Assembly: GCF_002101735.1 (NCBI RefSeq)
Contig: NZ_LQPE01000057.1
Coordinates: forward strand, 1-64,000
Direction of reading: 5' to 3'
Source: Mycobacterium kyorinense
Lineage (GTDB): Bacteria > Actinomycetota > Actinomycetes > Mycobacteriales > Mycobacteriaceae
DNA: 64,000 bases
Part shown: piece by piece, positions 16,989-24,903 of the stretch
How the letters are laid out: each line of letters starts with the position of its first letter
How positions within the stretch are numbered: position 1 is the stretch's first letter
Notes under the pieces: generated by a model
Seen by the model: the letters and a program-made list of their open reading frames with translations, nothing else
Database searches by the model: none
What the model was told of the DNA's origin: nothing
Program-made: the position numbers and the translations under genes

Positions 16989-17005
16989 TTCTCAGATGGC
17001 GAGAA
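16989..17005. promoter_or_regulatory. TTCTC-N7-GAGAA palindrome in divergent promoter region
   Basis: TTCTC (16989-16993) and GAGAA (17001-17005) flank 7 nt, 33 nt upstream of the amidohydrolase start. The half-sites match those of the more symmetrical 15-mers at 17156, 24111 and 25087. It is probably a weaker site for the same regulator. The 233-nt gap between the amidohydrolase and the CMD gene holds this site and the next one. Confidence 0.45.
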
Positions 17006-17155
17006 TCAACATCTTGCAGCGGGCGGCAGGACGGTGACGCCGCAACGACGCTACCCGTGAGCCGGCCTCCGCCGTCGTCGTTTGCGCAGGTGGCCACCAC
17101 CTTCTTGCCGGTATTGACCTATCGCCTCGATCGTGGAAATCTATTGGTCAAATAT

Positions 17156-17170
17156 GAGAATATGATTCTC
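17156..17170. promoter_or_regulatory. GAGAAT-N3-ATTCTC operator upstream of Rieske operon
   Basis: GAGAATATGATTCTC is a 15-nt palindrome with 6-bp arms, 18 nt before the start of the first gene and overlapping a TATGAT -10-like hexamer. It shares arms and spacing with GAGAATACTATTCTC beside the TetR gene at 24181, so that TetR is the candidate repressor (inference). Confidence 0.6.
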
Positions 17171-17188
17171 CAAACCGAGGAGGGCCCT

Positions 17189-17716
17189 ATGCGTCTGTCC
17201 CCATTGCCGGCGGACGAGTGGGACGACGCTGTCCGGCATGCGGTGGCCGGGATGCTGCCCGAGGAGCGGCGGAATCCGGAGGATGCGGGCAACCTGCTGT
17301 CCACCCTGGTGCGCCATCCCGACCTGACCCGCGCGTTCCTGCGGTTCAGCTTCTACCTGCTGTCCGCCTCGACGCTGCCGCCGCGCATCCGCGAGCAGGC
17401 GATCCTGCGGGTCGCGCATCGGCGCGGCTGCGCCTACGAGTGGACACACCACGTGAAGCTGGGCAAGAAAGCCGGGCTGTCCGACGCCGACATCGCCGCA
17501 ATCCAATCCGGCGACCCGGCAGACGATTTCGACCGCGCCGTGGTGGGCGCCGTCGACGAGCTCGACGAAAAATCCAACCTGTCGGATGCGACCTGGGCCA
17601 CGCTGAGCGAACAGCTCGACGAAAAACAGCGGATGGACCTGGTCTTCACGATCGGCGGCTACACCGCTCTCGCGATGGCCCTGAACACCTTTGGCGTCGA
17701 AGTGGAACCAGGCTAG
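17189..17716 (+). CDS. carboxymuconolactone decarboxylase-like (AhpD fold) protein
   Basis: This 175-residue protein starts at ATG 17189 after a GAGGAGGG ribosome binding site. The frame is open further upstream, but the operator at 17156 lies in that extension. Residues 60-130 match the CMD/AhpD fold: LSASTLPPRIREQAILRVAHRRGCAYEWTHH, with the E-x-x-H pair of the family. The usual CxxC redox pair is absent, since only one Cys is present (RGCAYEW), so a peroxidase role is unlikely. A decarboxylase or gamma-lactone role is possible. It is the first gene of a seven-gene operon with a Rieske oxygenase. Confidence 0.8.
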   Translation: MRLSPLPADEWDDAVRHAVAGMLPEERRNPEDAGNLLSTLVRHPDLTRAFLRFSFYLLSASTLPPRIREQAILRVAHRRGCAYEWTHHVKLGKKAGLSDADIAAIQSGDPADDFDRAVVGAVDELDEKSNLSDATWATLSEQLDEKQRMDLVFTIGGYTALAMALNTFGVEVEPG

Positions 17717-17737
17717 GAAGAACAGAAGGGTAGAACC

Positions 17738-19015
17738 GTGCCACATTTCACCAAGCCGGCCGCGGGAAGCTGGACGGAGAACTATCCGGAACTGGGCACC
17801 GGGCCGGTGGACTACACCGACTCGATCGACCCCGCGTTTTTCGAAGCCGAGCGCGAGGCGGTCTTCAAGCGGACGTGGCTCAATGTCGGCAGGGTGGAAC
17901 GGCTGCCACGCACCGGCAGTTATTTCACCAAGGAGCTGCCGTCGGCCGGCCCCGGCATGTCGGTGATCGTGGTCAAAACCAAGGACGGGTCCGTCAAGGC
18001 CTACCACAACGTCTGCCGCCACCGCGGAAACAAGCTGGTATGGAACGACTTTCCGCACGAGGAGACGTCAGGTACCTGCCGGCAGTTCACCTGCAAGTAC
18101 CACGCCTGGCGCTACAGCCTCGACGGCGAGCTGACCTTCATCCAGCAGGAGGACGAGTTCTTCAACGTCGACAAGAGCCAATACGGGCTCGTGCCGGTGC
18201 GCTGCGAGGTGTGGGAAGGATTCATCTTCATCAACTTCGATGACAACGCGGCGCCGCTGACCGATTATCTCGGGCCGCTGGCCAAGAGCATCGAAGGCTA
18301 CCCGTTCGGCGAGATGACGGAGACCTACTCCTACCGCGCCGAGGTCGGCAGCAACTGGAAGCTGTTCATCGACGCGTTCGTCGAGTTCTACCACGCGCCG
18401 ATCCTGCACCAGGGCCAGTACACCAAAGAAGAAGCAGCCAAGATCCAGAAGTTCGGCTACGAGGCGCTCCACTACGAACTGGCCGGCCCGCACAACCTGC
18501 AGTCGACGTGGGGCGGGCAGGCACCGCCCCCGGACATGTCCATGGTCAAACCGATGGACCAGGTGTTGCGCAGCGGGTTGTTCGGCCCGTGGGACAAGCC
18601 GGAGATCATCGAGAACCTGGAGCTGCCACCGGGTGTCAACGTCAAGAGGGCGCCGCAGTGGGGTATCGACTCGTGGCTGTTCTACCCCAACTTCATGCTG
18701 TTGATATGGGAGCCGGGCTGGTTTTTGACCTACCACTACTGGCCGACCGCGGTGGACAAGCACATCTTCGAGTGCACGCTGCATTTCGTTCCGCCGCGCA
18801 ACGCGCGGGAACGTCTGGCCCAGGAGCTGGCCGCGGTGACATTCAAGGAGTACGCGCTGCAGGACGCCAATACGCTCGAAGCGACCCAGACCATGATCGG
18901 CACCCGGGCCGTCAAGGAGTTCCTGCTGTGCGACCAGGAGGTCTTGATTCGCCACCTCCACAAGACGACCGGTGACTACGTGAAGGAGTACCGCAACAAT
19001 GGCCACCGCAAATAA
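17738..19015 (+). CDS. Rieske non-heme iron oxygenase, alpha subunit
   Basis: This 425-residue protein starts at GTG 17738. The Rieske [2Fe-2S] ligands are C93-x-H95 and C119-x2-H122 (CRHRGNK, CKYHAWRY). The mononuclear iron site is in the segment IDAFVEFYHAPILHQ, with His219 and His224 and the bridging Asp212. It should hydroxylate or dihydroxylate an aromatic or terpenoid-like substrate. No dedicated reductase or beta subunit is adjacent; the small protein at 18999 may be an accessory. The operon continues with amidohydrolase, SnoaL-like and acyl-CoA dehydrogenase genes. Confidence 0.92.
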   Translation: MPHFTKPAAGSWTENYPELGTGPVDYTDSIDPAFFEAEREAVFKRTWLNVGRVERLPRTGSYFTKELPSAGPGMSVIVVKTKDGSVKAYHNVCRHRGNKLVWNDFPHEETSGTCRQFTCKYHAWRYSLDGELTFIQQEDEFFNVDKSQYGLVPVRCEVWEGFIFINFDDNAAPLTDYLGPLAKSIEGYPFGEMTETYSYRAEVGSNWKLFIDAFVEFYHAPILHQGQYTKEEAAKIQKFGYEALHYELAGPHNLQSTWGGQAPPPDMSMVKPMDQVLRSGLFGPWDKPEIIENLELPPGVNVKRAPQWGIDSWLFYPNFMLLIWEPGWFLTYHYWPTAVDKHIFECTLHFVPPRNARERLAQELAAVTFKEYALQDANTLEATQTMIGTRAVKEFLLCDQEVLIRHLHKTTGDYVKEYRNNGHRK

Positions 19016-19334
19016 GCTGCCGTCCGAGTTCGCCGATCTAGAGCCCTATTTGGATTGGGATCTGGCGACCGAACCCGAGCGCTACGCCAAGCGGCTCGCA
19101 TCGACAATGACCGAGATGCAGGCGTTCTATGACGCCGCGTTTCCCCGCCTCAATGACGTCATCGCGTACTGCGACAAATACCCGCTGGACGAACTGCCTG
19201 AGGATGCAAGGACGCTCATGCACATGATGCAGTCGCTGGTCATGGTGTCGTTCCCCATCGAGGCCTGGAAGCAGCCGCGCGTCCCCGACAGCGGCGCCGC
19301 ATGGGTGGAGCTGATCAAGGAACCGGTGATCTGA
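18999..19334 (+). CDS. small hypothetical protein coupled to the Rieske gene
   Basis: This 111-residue helical protein starts at ATG 18999, 17 nt inside the Rieske gene, with a clear GAAGGAG site. It contains LEPYLDWDLATEPERYAKR, MTEMQAFYDAAFPRLNDVIAY and DARTLMHMMQSLVMVSFPIEAW. No signal peptide or metal motif is seen. I do not recognise the family. The overlap argues for a stoichiometric partner or small subunit of the oxygenase, which is inference only. The next gene starts 3 nt after its stop. Confidence 0.65.
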   Translation: MATANKLPSEFADLEPYLDWDLATEPERYAKRLASTMTEMQAFYDAAFPRLNDVIAYCDKYPLDELPEDARTLMHMMQSLVMVSFPIEAWKQPRVPDSGAAWVELIKEPVI

Positions 19335-19337
19335 GCT

Positions 19338-20552
19338 GTGTTGACGCTCAAGGCAGCTGGGCTTCTCGACGTCGACGCCGGCGAAATTGTCCGGCCGGGC
19401 GTGTTGCGGATCGACGGCGAGCGCATCGTCGGGGTCGGCGGCGCACCGCAAGGTGACGTGATCGACCTCGGCGAGCAGATCCTGCTGCCCGGGCTGATGG
19501 ACATGGAGGTCAACCTGTTGATGGGCGGCCGCGGGGAAAAGCCCGGACTGTCCCAGGTTCAGGACGACCCGCCGACCCGCGTCTTGCGCGCAGTCGGCAA
19601 CGCGCGCCGCACGCTGCGGGCCGGGTTCACCACCGTGCGCAACCTCGGGCTGTTCGTGAAAACCGGCGGGTATCTGCTCGACGTCGCCCTCGGCAAGGCG
19701 ATCGACGCCGGCTGGATCGACGGACCGCGGGTGGTGCCGGCCGGGCATGCGATCACCCCGACCGGCGGGCATCTGGATCCGACGATGTTCGCCGCGTTCG
19801 CACCGCATGTGCTGGACCTGACCGTCGAGGAAGGCATCGCCAACGGCATCGACGAGATCCGCCGCGCGGTGCGCTACCAGATCAAGCACGGCGCCCAGCT
19901 GATCAAGGTGTGCTGCTCGGGCGGCGTCATGTCGATGACGGGACCGCCTGGTGCCCAACACTATTCCGACGACGAGCTGCGCGCCATCGTCGACGAGGCG
20001 CATCGGCGCGGCCTGCGGGTCGCCGCGCACACGCACGGCGCCGACGCGGTCAAGCATGCCGTCGAAGCCGGTATTGACTGCATCGAGCACGGCTTTCTGG
20101 TCGACGACGACGCGATCGCGATGATGGTCGAGCACGGCACTTTCCTGGTCACCACAAGACGGCTGGCCGATGCGATGGATGTCGCGCATGCTCCACCCGA
20201 GTTGCAGGAGAAGGCCGCCGAGATGTTCCCCCGGGCACGCAAGTCGGTGCTGGCCGCGTACGAGGCCGGCGTCAAGATTGCGGTCGGTACCGACGCTCCG
20301 GCAATTCCGCACGGCCGCAACGCCGACGAGCTGGTCACGCTGGTGGAGCTGGGCTTGCCGCCGCTGGCGGTGCTGCGGGCGGCGACGGTCACGGCGGCCG
20401 AGCTGATCGACGTCACGGACCGGGGACGGCTGGCCGAGGGACTGCTCGCCGATGTCATCGGCGTGCCGGGAGACCCGTTGTCCGACATCAGCGTTACCCA
20501 GAATGTGCAGTTCGTCATGAAAGGCGGCAAGGTGTATGCCAACAAGAACTGA
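19338..20552 (+). CDS. amidohydrolase-like TIM-barrel protein lacking the HxH motif
   Basis: This 404-residue protein starts at GTG 19338 and has the imidazolonepropionase-like layout: an N-terminal beta sandwich (GVLRIDGERIVGVGG), barrel strand 1 with LPGLMDME, later metal-site candidates VAAHTHG and CIEHG, and GTDAP near the end. The strand-1 HxH that binds metal in this superfamily reads E57-V-N59 instead, in clean sequence. The other candidate ligands are present. It may bind a single metal, use Glu/Asn as ligands, or be a non-hydrolytic member. It ends by overlapping the SnoaL-like gene by 17 nt. Confidence 0.85.
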   Translation: MLTLKAAGLLDVDAGEIVRPGVLRIDGERIVGVGGAPQGDVIDLGEQILLPGLMDMEVNLLMGGRGEKPGLSQVQDDPPTRVLRAVGNARRTLRAGFTTVRNLGLFVKTGGYLLDVALGKAIDAGWIDGPRVVPAGHAITPTGGHLDPTMFAAFAPHVLDLTVEEGIANGIDEIRRAVRYQIKHGAQLIKVCCSGGVMSMTGPPGAQHYSDDELRAIVDEAHRRGLRVAAHTHGADAVKHAVEAGIDCIEHGFLVDDDAIAMMVEHGTFLVTTRRLADAMDVAHAPPELQEKAAEMFPRARKSVLAAYEAGVKIAVGTDAPAIPHGRNADELVTLVELGLPPLAVLRAATVTAAELIDVTDRGRLAEGLLADVIGVPGDPLSDISVTQNVQFVMKGGKVYANKN

Positions 20553-20955
20553 CGACCTCGTCGAGATTCAGCAACTGCTCGCCCGCTACGCGGTCACGAT
20601 CACCAAAGAAGACATCGACGGGCTGGTGCAGGTGTTCACACCCGACGGCACCTACAGCGCCTTCGGCGAAACCTATTCCCTGGACCGGTTTCCCGTGCTG
20701 GTCGACGCCGCGCCCAAGGGCTTGTTCCTAACGGCGACGCCGGTGATCGAGTTGGACGGCGACACCGCGACCGGAACTCAGCCGCTGTGCTTCATCGACC
20801 ATGCTACCCACGACATGCGGATCGGCTACTACAACGACACCTATGTCCGCACGGCCGACGGCTGGCGGCTGAAAACCCGCGCGATGACGTTCATCCGGCG
20901 CAGCGGCGCGCACGACTCCGGCCGGCCGCACGCCGTCGGGCGTCCACCTGCATGA
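20536..20955 (+). CDS. SnoaL-like / NTF2-fold protein
   Basis: This 139-residue protein has the SnoaL_4-type pattern: an N-terminal helix EIQQLLARYAVTITKEDIDGL, VQVFTPDGTYS, and antiparallel strands GDTATGTQPLCFI and IGYYNDTYVRTADGWRLKTRAMTF. Such proteins bind hydrophobic ligands in a cone-shaped cavity and include dehydratases, isomerases and cyclases. In this operon a dehydratase or isomerase step on a ring substrate is plausible. It overlaps both neighbours, by 17 nt upstream and ATGA downstream. Confidence 0.82.
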   Translation: MPTRTDDLVEIQQLLARYAVTITKEDIDGLVQVFTPDGTYSAFGETYSLDRFPVLVDAAPKGLFLTATPVIELDGDTATGTQPLCFIDHATHDMRIGYYNDTYVRTADGWRLKTRAMTFIRRSGAHDSGRPHAVGRPPA

Positions 20956-22040
20956 AAGTCGAGCAGTTCCGGGCGGATCTGCGGGCCTGGCTTGACGACA
21001 ACGACCTGACCCCGGGGCCGGATCGCTCCCTGCAAGGCCACATGCGCCAGCTCGCCCGCGTGCACCGGGCGCTGTACGACGCCGACTGGATGCGATACGG
21101 CTGGCCCGTCGAGGTGGGCGGACTGGGCGGTCCCGCAATTCTGCGCGCGGTCGTCGGCGAGGAGGTCGTCGGCCGCGGCCTGGCCGAGCCCGGCCCGTAC
21201 TCGATGCTCGAGGTTCTCGCCCCGACGATGATCGACTACGCGCCAAAAGAACTCGCCGCGGAAATGGTGCCGCGGCTGTTGTCCGGCCGAGAGCAATGGT
21301 GTCAGGGCTTCTCCGAACCGGGCTCGGGCAGCGATCTGGCGTCGCTGTCCACCCGCGCGGTGCCCGAGGGAGACGACTGGATTGTCAACGGGCAGAAGGT
21401 GTGGACGAGCTTCGCGCAGTACTCGACCCGCTGCATTCTGCTGACCCGGACCGCACCCGGCCATGCCGGCATCACGGCGTTCTTCGTCGACATGGACACT
21501 CCGGGCATCACCGTTCGGCCGCTGCGCACCATGCACGGCGTCGACGAGTTCTGCGAAGTGTACTTCGACGACGTGGTGATACCCGGCGACCGGATGCTCG
21601 GCCAGCCGGGAGACGGCTGGCGGCTCGCGATGGACCTGCTGCCGTACGAACGTTCCACCTGTTTCTGGCAGCGCATCGCCTACCTGTATGCGCGCTTCGA
21701 CCGACTGATCGCAGAGGCGACAAACGCCGATGATTCCGCTTTGGGCGCAGCGTTTTTGGCGTTGCACACGCTGCGCTGCCGGTCCCGCGCCACGTTGCAC
21801 CGGCTTGCCGACGGTGCGCGGCTGGGGCCGGAGACCTCGATCGACAAGGTCTTGCTGGCCGGCGCCGAGCAGCGGCTCTACGACACCGCCCGCGACCTGC
21901 TGCCCGGTGTCGTCGAGCTCGACAAGTGCCAGTGGCGCACCGAGTACCTGTATTCCCGCGCGGCGACCATCTACGGCGGCACCGCCGAGATCCAGCGCAA
22001 CATCATCGCGCGCCGGCTGTTGGATCTGGGCAAGGAGTGA
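20952..22040 (+). CDS. acyl-CoA dehydrogenase (FadE family), probable subunit of a heteromer
   Basis: This 362-residue protein starts at ATG 20952 in an ATGA overlap. It has the flavin signature FSEPGSGSDLASL, GDDWIVNGQKVWTSFAQ and the C-terminal IYGGTAEIQRNIIARR. The position that carries the catalytic Glu in medium-chain enzymes is Gly here, as in many mycobacterial FadE proteins. The following gene is a shorter dehydrogenase-like protein, an arrangement known from the alpha2-beta2 heterotetrameric dehydrogenases used on sterol side chains (FadE28-FadE29 type). A sterol- or terpene-like substrate is therefore possible but unproven. Confidence 0.87.
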   Translation: MKVEQFRADLRAWLDDNDLTPGPDRSLQGHMRQLARVHRALYDADWMRYGWPVEVGGLGGPAILRAVVGEEVVGRGLAEPGPYSMLEVLAPTMIDYAPKELAAEMVPRLLSGREQWCQGFSEPGSGSDLASLSTRAVPEGDDWIVNGQKVWTSFAQYSTRCILLTRTAPGHAGITAFFVDMDTPGITVRPLRTMHGVDEFCEVYFDDVVIPGDRMLGQPGDGWRLAMDLLPYERSTCFWQRIAYLYARFDRLIAEATNADDSALGAAFLALHTLRCRSRATLHRLADGARLGPETSIDKVLLAGAEQRLYDTARDLLPGVVELDKCQWRTEYLYSRAATIYGGTAEIQRNIIARRLLDLGKE

Positions 22041-22042
22041 GT

Positions 22043-22825
22043 GTGGACACCGAATCCTTGCAGCTGCTCGAGGAGGGGTTGCGCAAGACCATGGCCGCGG
22101 CGTCGGGCGCAGAGCTCGACGCGGCGTTGAGCGAGCTCGGCTGGCTCGAGATGCTCGACGAAATGCCCGACGCCGCAATCCCATTGGTTTTCCGTTTGCT
22201 CGGCGAAACCGGTGCCCACGCCCCGGTGCTCAACGACGTCGTGCTGCGCGCCGCAGGACACGACGAGGGCGCAACCGTGCCACTGCCGTACGCGGGCGGT
22301 GCTTGGGTCGTCTGGGAGCGCACCGGGCCGCCGGGTTCGGCGCTCGGCGATGACCTGCCGATACAGCGAGTAACGGACGGCACGCCGGTGCCGCTGGCCG
22401 AGGGCCGGCGCGCGCTGGGGTGGTGGCTGGTCGGCGCCGGCCGGGCAATGCTGGCGTTGGCCCGCCAACACGCCTTGGATCGTGTGCAGTTCGGCCGCCC
22501 GGTCGCGTCGTTTCAGGCGATCCGGCATCGGCTCGCGGAAACCCTCGTCGCGATCGAAGGTGCCGAAGCGACCTTGGTTGCCGCATCCGATGAGCTGGGT
22601 TGTCTACTGGCCAAAGCCGCGGCCGGCCAGGCCGCATTGACCGCCGCCCGGCACTGCCAGCAGGTGCTCGGCGGGATCGGCTTCACCGCCGAGCATGAGC
22701 TGCATCGCCACGTGAAGCGCGCCCTGGTGCTCGAGGGATTGCTCGGCAGCGCACGCGAACTCACCAAGGAAGCCGGAGCCATCGTGCGGGCCCAGGGATC
22801 TGTGCCGCGACTGGTCCAGCTTTGA
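22043..22825 (+). CDS. short acyl-CoA dehydrogenase-like subunit
   Basis: This 260-residue protein starts at GTG 22043 with GGAG 6 nt upstream, 2 nt after the previous stop. The C-terminal helical domain is recognisable (RQHALDRVQFGRPVASFQAI, then RHCQQVLGGIGFTAEHELH). The N-terminal and strand domains are shortened and the TEPGxGSD flavin signature is missing. It therefore cannot form a full active site alone and is best read as the non-catalytic partner of the preceding protein. It is the last gene of the Rieske operon. Confidence 0.78.
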   Translation: MDTESLQLLEEGLRKTMAAASGAELDAALSELGWLEMLDEMPDAAIPLVFRLLGETGAHAPVLNDVVLRAAGHDEGATVPLPYAGGAWVVWERTGPPGSALGDDLPIQRVTDGTPVPLAEGRRALGWWLVGAGRAMLALARQHALDRVQFGRPVASFQAIRHRLAETLVAIEGAEATLVAASDELGCLLAKAAAGQAALTAARHCQQVLGGIGFTAEHELHRHVKRALVLEGLLGSARELTKEAGAIVRAQGSVPRLVQL

Positions 22826-22827
22826 GC

Positions 22828-22876
22828 GATTTCGGCGCGATAATCGTCGCTGAGCGCACACAACCGCGCCGAATTC
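22828..22876. repeat. 49-bp palindromic repeat, copy 1 (intergenic)
   Basis: The arms GATTTCGGCGCG (22828-22839) and CGCGCCGAATTC (22865-22876) pair with one mismatch. The spacer contains TCGTCGCTGAGCGCACA. The same element, also 49 bp with the same 17-nt core, occurs at 31082-31130. Here it sits between convergent genes and could serve as a two-way terminator. Confidence 0.75.
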
Positions 22877-22878
22877 AC

Positions 22879-24051
22879 CTAGCGCGGCAGGCCCAGGACC
22901 CGCTGGGCGATGATGTTGCGCTGGATCTCCGACGTGCCGCCGGCGATGGTGCCGGCGAAGCTGCGGAAGTAGCGGTCGAACCAACTGCCGTAGTGGGCGT
23001 CGAGGTTCAGCGGTGCGTACGGACCGGTGACGTCGGGGTGAACCAGTCCGTCGGCACCTGCGGCATTCAGCGCATGCTCGGAAGCAATCTGCACGGCCTC
23101 CGATCCCAGCAGTTTGAGCAGCGACAGGCCGGCCACATCCTCCTCGCCGCGGTCGGCGCGGGCAAGCGCCGCGGACCCGAGCAGACTCAGCGCCTCGAAA
23201 TCCATTGCCAGCGTGGCGTATTTGTCGCGTTGCAGCACGCCCGACGGTCGGAAATCGACGATCAGCTCGCGCAGCCGGTCGGCGTAACTCAGCCACAGCA
23301 TCGTGCGCTCGTGCCCGAGCGAGCCGTTGGCCACCTGCCACCCGTCGCCCAGAGGCCCGACCAAATTCTCGACGGGCACCCGTGCATCGGTGAAGAAGAC
23401 CTCGTTGAAATCGACGTCGTCGCGCTCCGACGCCGACGCGAATGGCCGGCGCGTCACGCCGGGAGTATCGGTCGGGATCAGCAATACGCTGATGCCCTTG
23501 TGTTTTGGCGCGTCGGGATCAGTGCGCACGAACGTCAGCAGCACGTCGGCATCGTGGGCGCCCGACGTCCAGACCTTCTGCCCGTTGACCACGAAGTGAT
23601 CTCCGTCCAGCACCGCCCGCGTGCGCAACGAGGCCAGATCCGAGCCCGCGCCGGGTTCGCTCATGCCCAGTGCGGCGGTCATCTCGGCGCGCAGAATCGG
23701 CACCGCCCACCGCTGCTTTTGCTCGTCGGTCCCGAACGAGAGCACCGACGCCGCGATGATGCCGATGCCCTGCGGATTGAAGCTCTGGTAAACCCGTCGC
23801 CGCGACAGCTCCGCTAAGTGCACGTACTGCTGCAGCACGGTGGCGTTGCGACCGCCGAACTCCGGTGGGTTTCCCGGCAGCAACCAGCCGTGGTCGAACA
23901 ACAGCCTCTGCCACCGCCGCGCCCACTCCGGAATGTGCGATGTCGAGCGGGGGCGTTCGGCCGCGGATGCCTCGTCGGGCAAATTCTCGTCGAGAAATGC
24001 CACGAATTCGGACCGGAACGCTTCGACATCGGCGCCAAACGTCAGCTGCAC
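22879..24051 (-). CDS. acyl-CoA dehydrogenase (FadE family)
   Basis: This 390-residue enzyme starts at GTG 24051 (VQLTFGADVEAF), chosen because GAGGAG lies just upstream; a 12-codon longer frame exists. It has PPEFGGRNATVLQQ, the flavin signature GMSEPGAGSDLASL, GDHFVVNGQKVWTSGA and a C-terminal IAGGTSEIQRNII. It is full length. It is divergent from the TetR gene at 24181 with a GAGAAT-type operator between them, so it is probably under that regulator. It stands alone as a single-gene unit. Confidence 0.9.
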   Translation of the reverse strand: MQLTFGADVEAFRSEFVAFLDENLPDEASAAERPRSTSHIPEWARRWQRLLFDHGWLLPGNPPEFGGRNATVLQQYVHLAELSRRRVYQSFNPQGIGIIAASVLSFGTDEQKQRWAVPILRAEMTAALGMSEPGAGSDLASLRTRAVLDGDHFVVNGQKVWTSGAHDADVLLTFVRTDPDAPKHKGISVLLIPTDTPGVTRRPFASASERDDVDFNEVFFTDARVPVENLVGPLGDGWQVANGSLGHERTMLWLSYADRLRELIVDFRPSGVLQRDKYATLAMDFEALSLLGSAALARADRGEEDVAGLSLLKLLGSEAVQIASEHALNAAGADGLVHPDVTGPYAPLNLDAHYGSWFDRYFRSFAGTIAGGTSEIQRNIIAQRVLGLPR

Positions 24052-24110
24052 GGGTACTCCTCTGCGATTGCACCCGCAGTTGCGCATTTCTCTTCCGCGG
24101 GCACGGTGAA

Positions 24111-24135
24111 GAGAATACTATTCTCATGATGAGAA
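24111..24135. promoter_or_regulatory. overlapping GAGAA/TTCTC operators between divergent genes
   Basis: GAGAATACTATTCTC (24111-24125) has 7-bp arms around one base. It runs into ATGAT and a further GAGAA (24131-24135), so half-sites alternate every 10 nt: GAGAA-N5-TTCTC-N5-GAGAA. It lies between the dehydrogenase start (24051) and the TetR gene (24181). The 10-nt period places the half-sites on one helix face. Confidence 0.7.
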
Positions 24136-24180
24136 AGTTACAATCTCGGACACGTCGTCCGTGAGGGGGTCTAGACACCA

Positions 24181-24903
24181 ATGGCACGACGTTCTCCGGT
24201 ACAGTCCAATCATGTTCTCCCCTCACGGCAATCGTCCGGGCCGCCGGTGACAAGCCCGAGCGAAGAGCCTGCCTGGAAGCAGCGCGCGGTCGAGCGGTCG
24301 ATCAAGACGGCGAAGCTGCGGGCGGCGCAGCGCGTTCAACGGTTTCTGGACGCCGCCCAGGCCATCATCATCGAAAAGGGCAGCACGGACTTTACCGTTC
24401 AGGAGGTCGTGGACCGCTCCCGGCAGTCGCTGCGGAGCTTCTACCTGCAGTTCGACGGCAAGCACGAGCTGTTGTTGGCACTGTTCGAAGACGCGCTGAG
24501 CCGGTCCGCCGACCAGATCCGCGCGGCGACCGCCAGCCACGCCGACCCGCTCGAGCGGCTCAAGGTGGCCGTGGAGTTGCTGTTCGAGGCGTCGCGCCCC
24601 GACCCGACGGCCAAGCGGCCGCTGTTCACCGACTTCGCACCACGGTTGCTGGTTTCCCACCCCGCCGAGGTCAAGGTGGCCCACGCGCCGCTGCTCGCGT
24701 TGCTGACCGAGCTGATGGAAGAGGCCGGCGCGGCCGGGCAGCTGCGCGCCGGCATCAATCCCAAGCGCATGGCCGCGATGACCATGCAGACCGTCATGTT
24801 CATCGCCCAGTCCAGCGGCGGCACCGACGACGCGACCGTCCACCCCATCACCGCCGACGAGGTGTGGGACTTCTGCTCGCGCGGATTCGTGGGCGAGAAG
24901 TAG
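24181..24903 (+). CDS. TetR-family regulator
   Basis: This 240-residue protein has an N-terminal DNA-binding domain: RFLDAAQAIIIEKGSTDF, VQEVVDRSRQS, then LRSFYLQFDGKHELLLALF. About 50 extra residues precede it, so GTG 24247 (VTSPSEEPAWK) may be the true start. The C-terminal region is helical. It is divergent from an acyl-CoA dehydrogenase gene with symmetrical GAGAAT...ATTCTC sites between them. Related sites lie before the P450 operon (25087) and the Rieske operon (17156), so it may be the local regulator of all three. This is inference from motif sharing. Confidence 0.87.
   Translation: MARRSPVQSNHVLPSRQSSGPPVTSPSEEPAWKQRAVERSIKTAKLRAAQRVQRFLDAAQAIIIEKGSTDFTVQEVVDRSRQSLRSFYLQFDGKHELLLALFEDALSRSADQIRAATASHADPLERLKVAVELLFEASRPDPTAKRPLFTDFAPRLLVSHPAEVKVAHAPLLALLTELMEEAGAAGQLRAGINPKRMAAMTMQTVMFIAQSSGGTDDATVHPITADEVWDFCSRGFVGEK

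Noticed and set aside
20952..24051. Acyl-CoA dehydrogenases called inactive because the C-terminal YEGT Glu is Gly
   Set aside because: Many active members of the superfamily place the catalytic base on another helix, so absence at this position is not evidence of inactivity.
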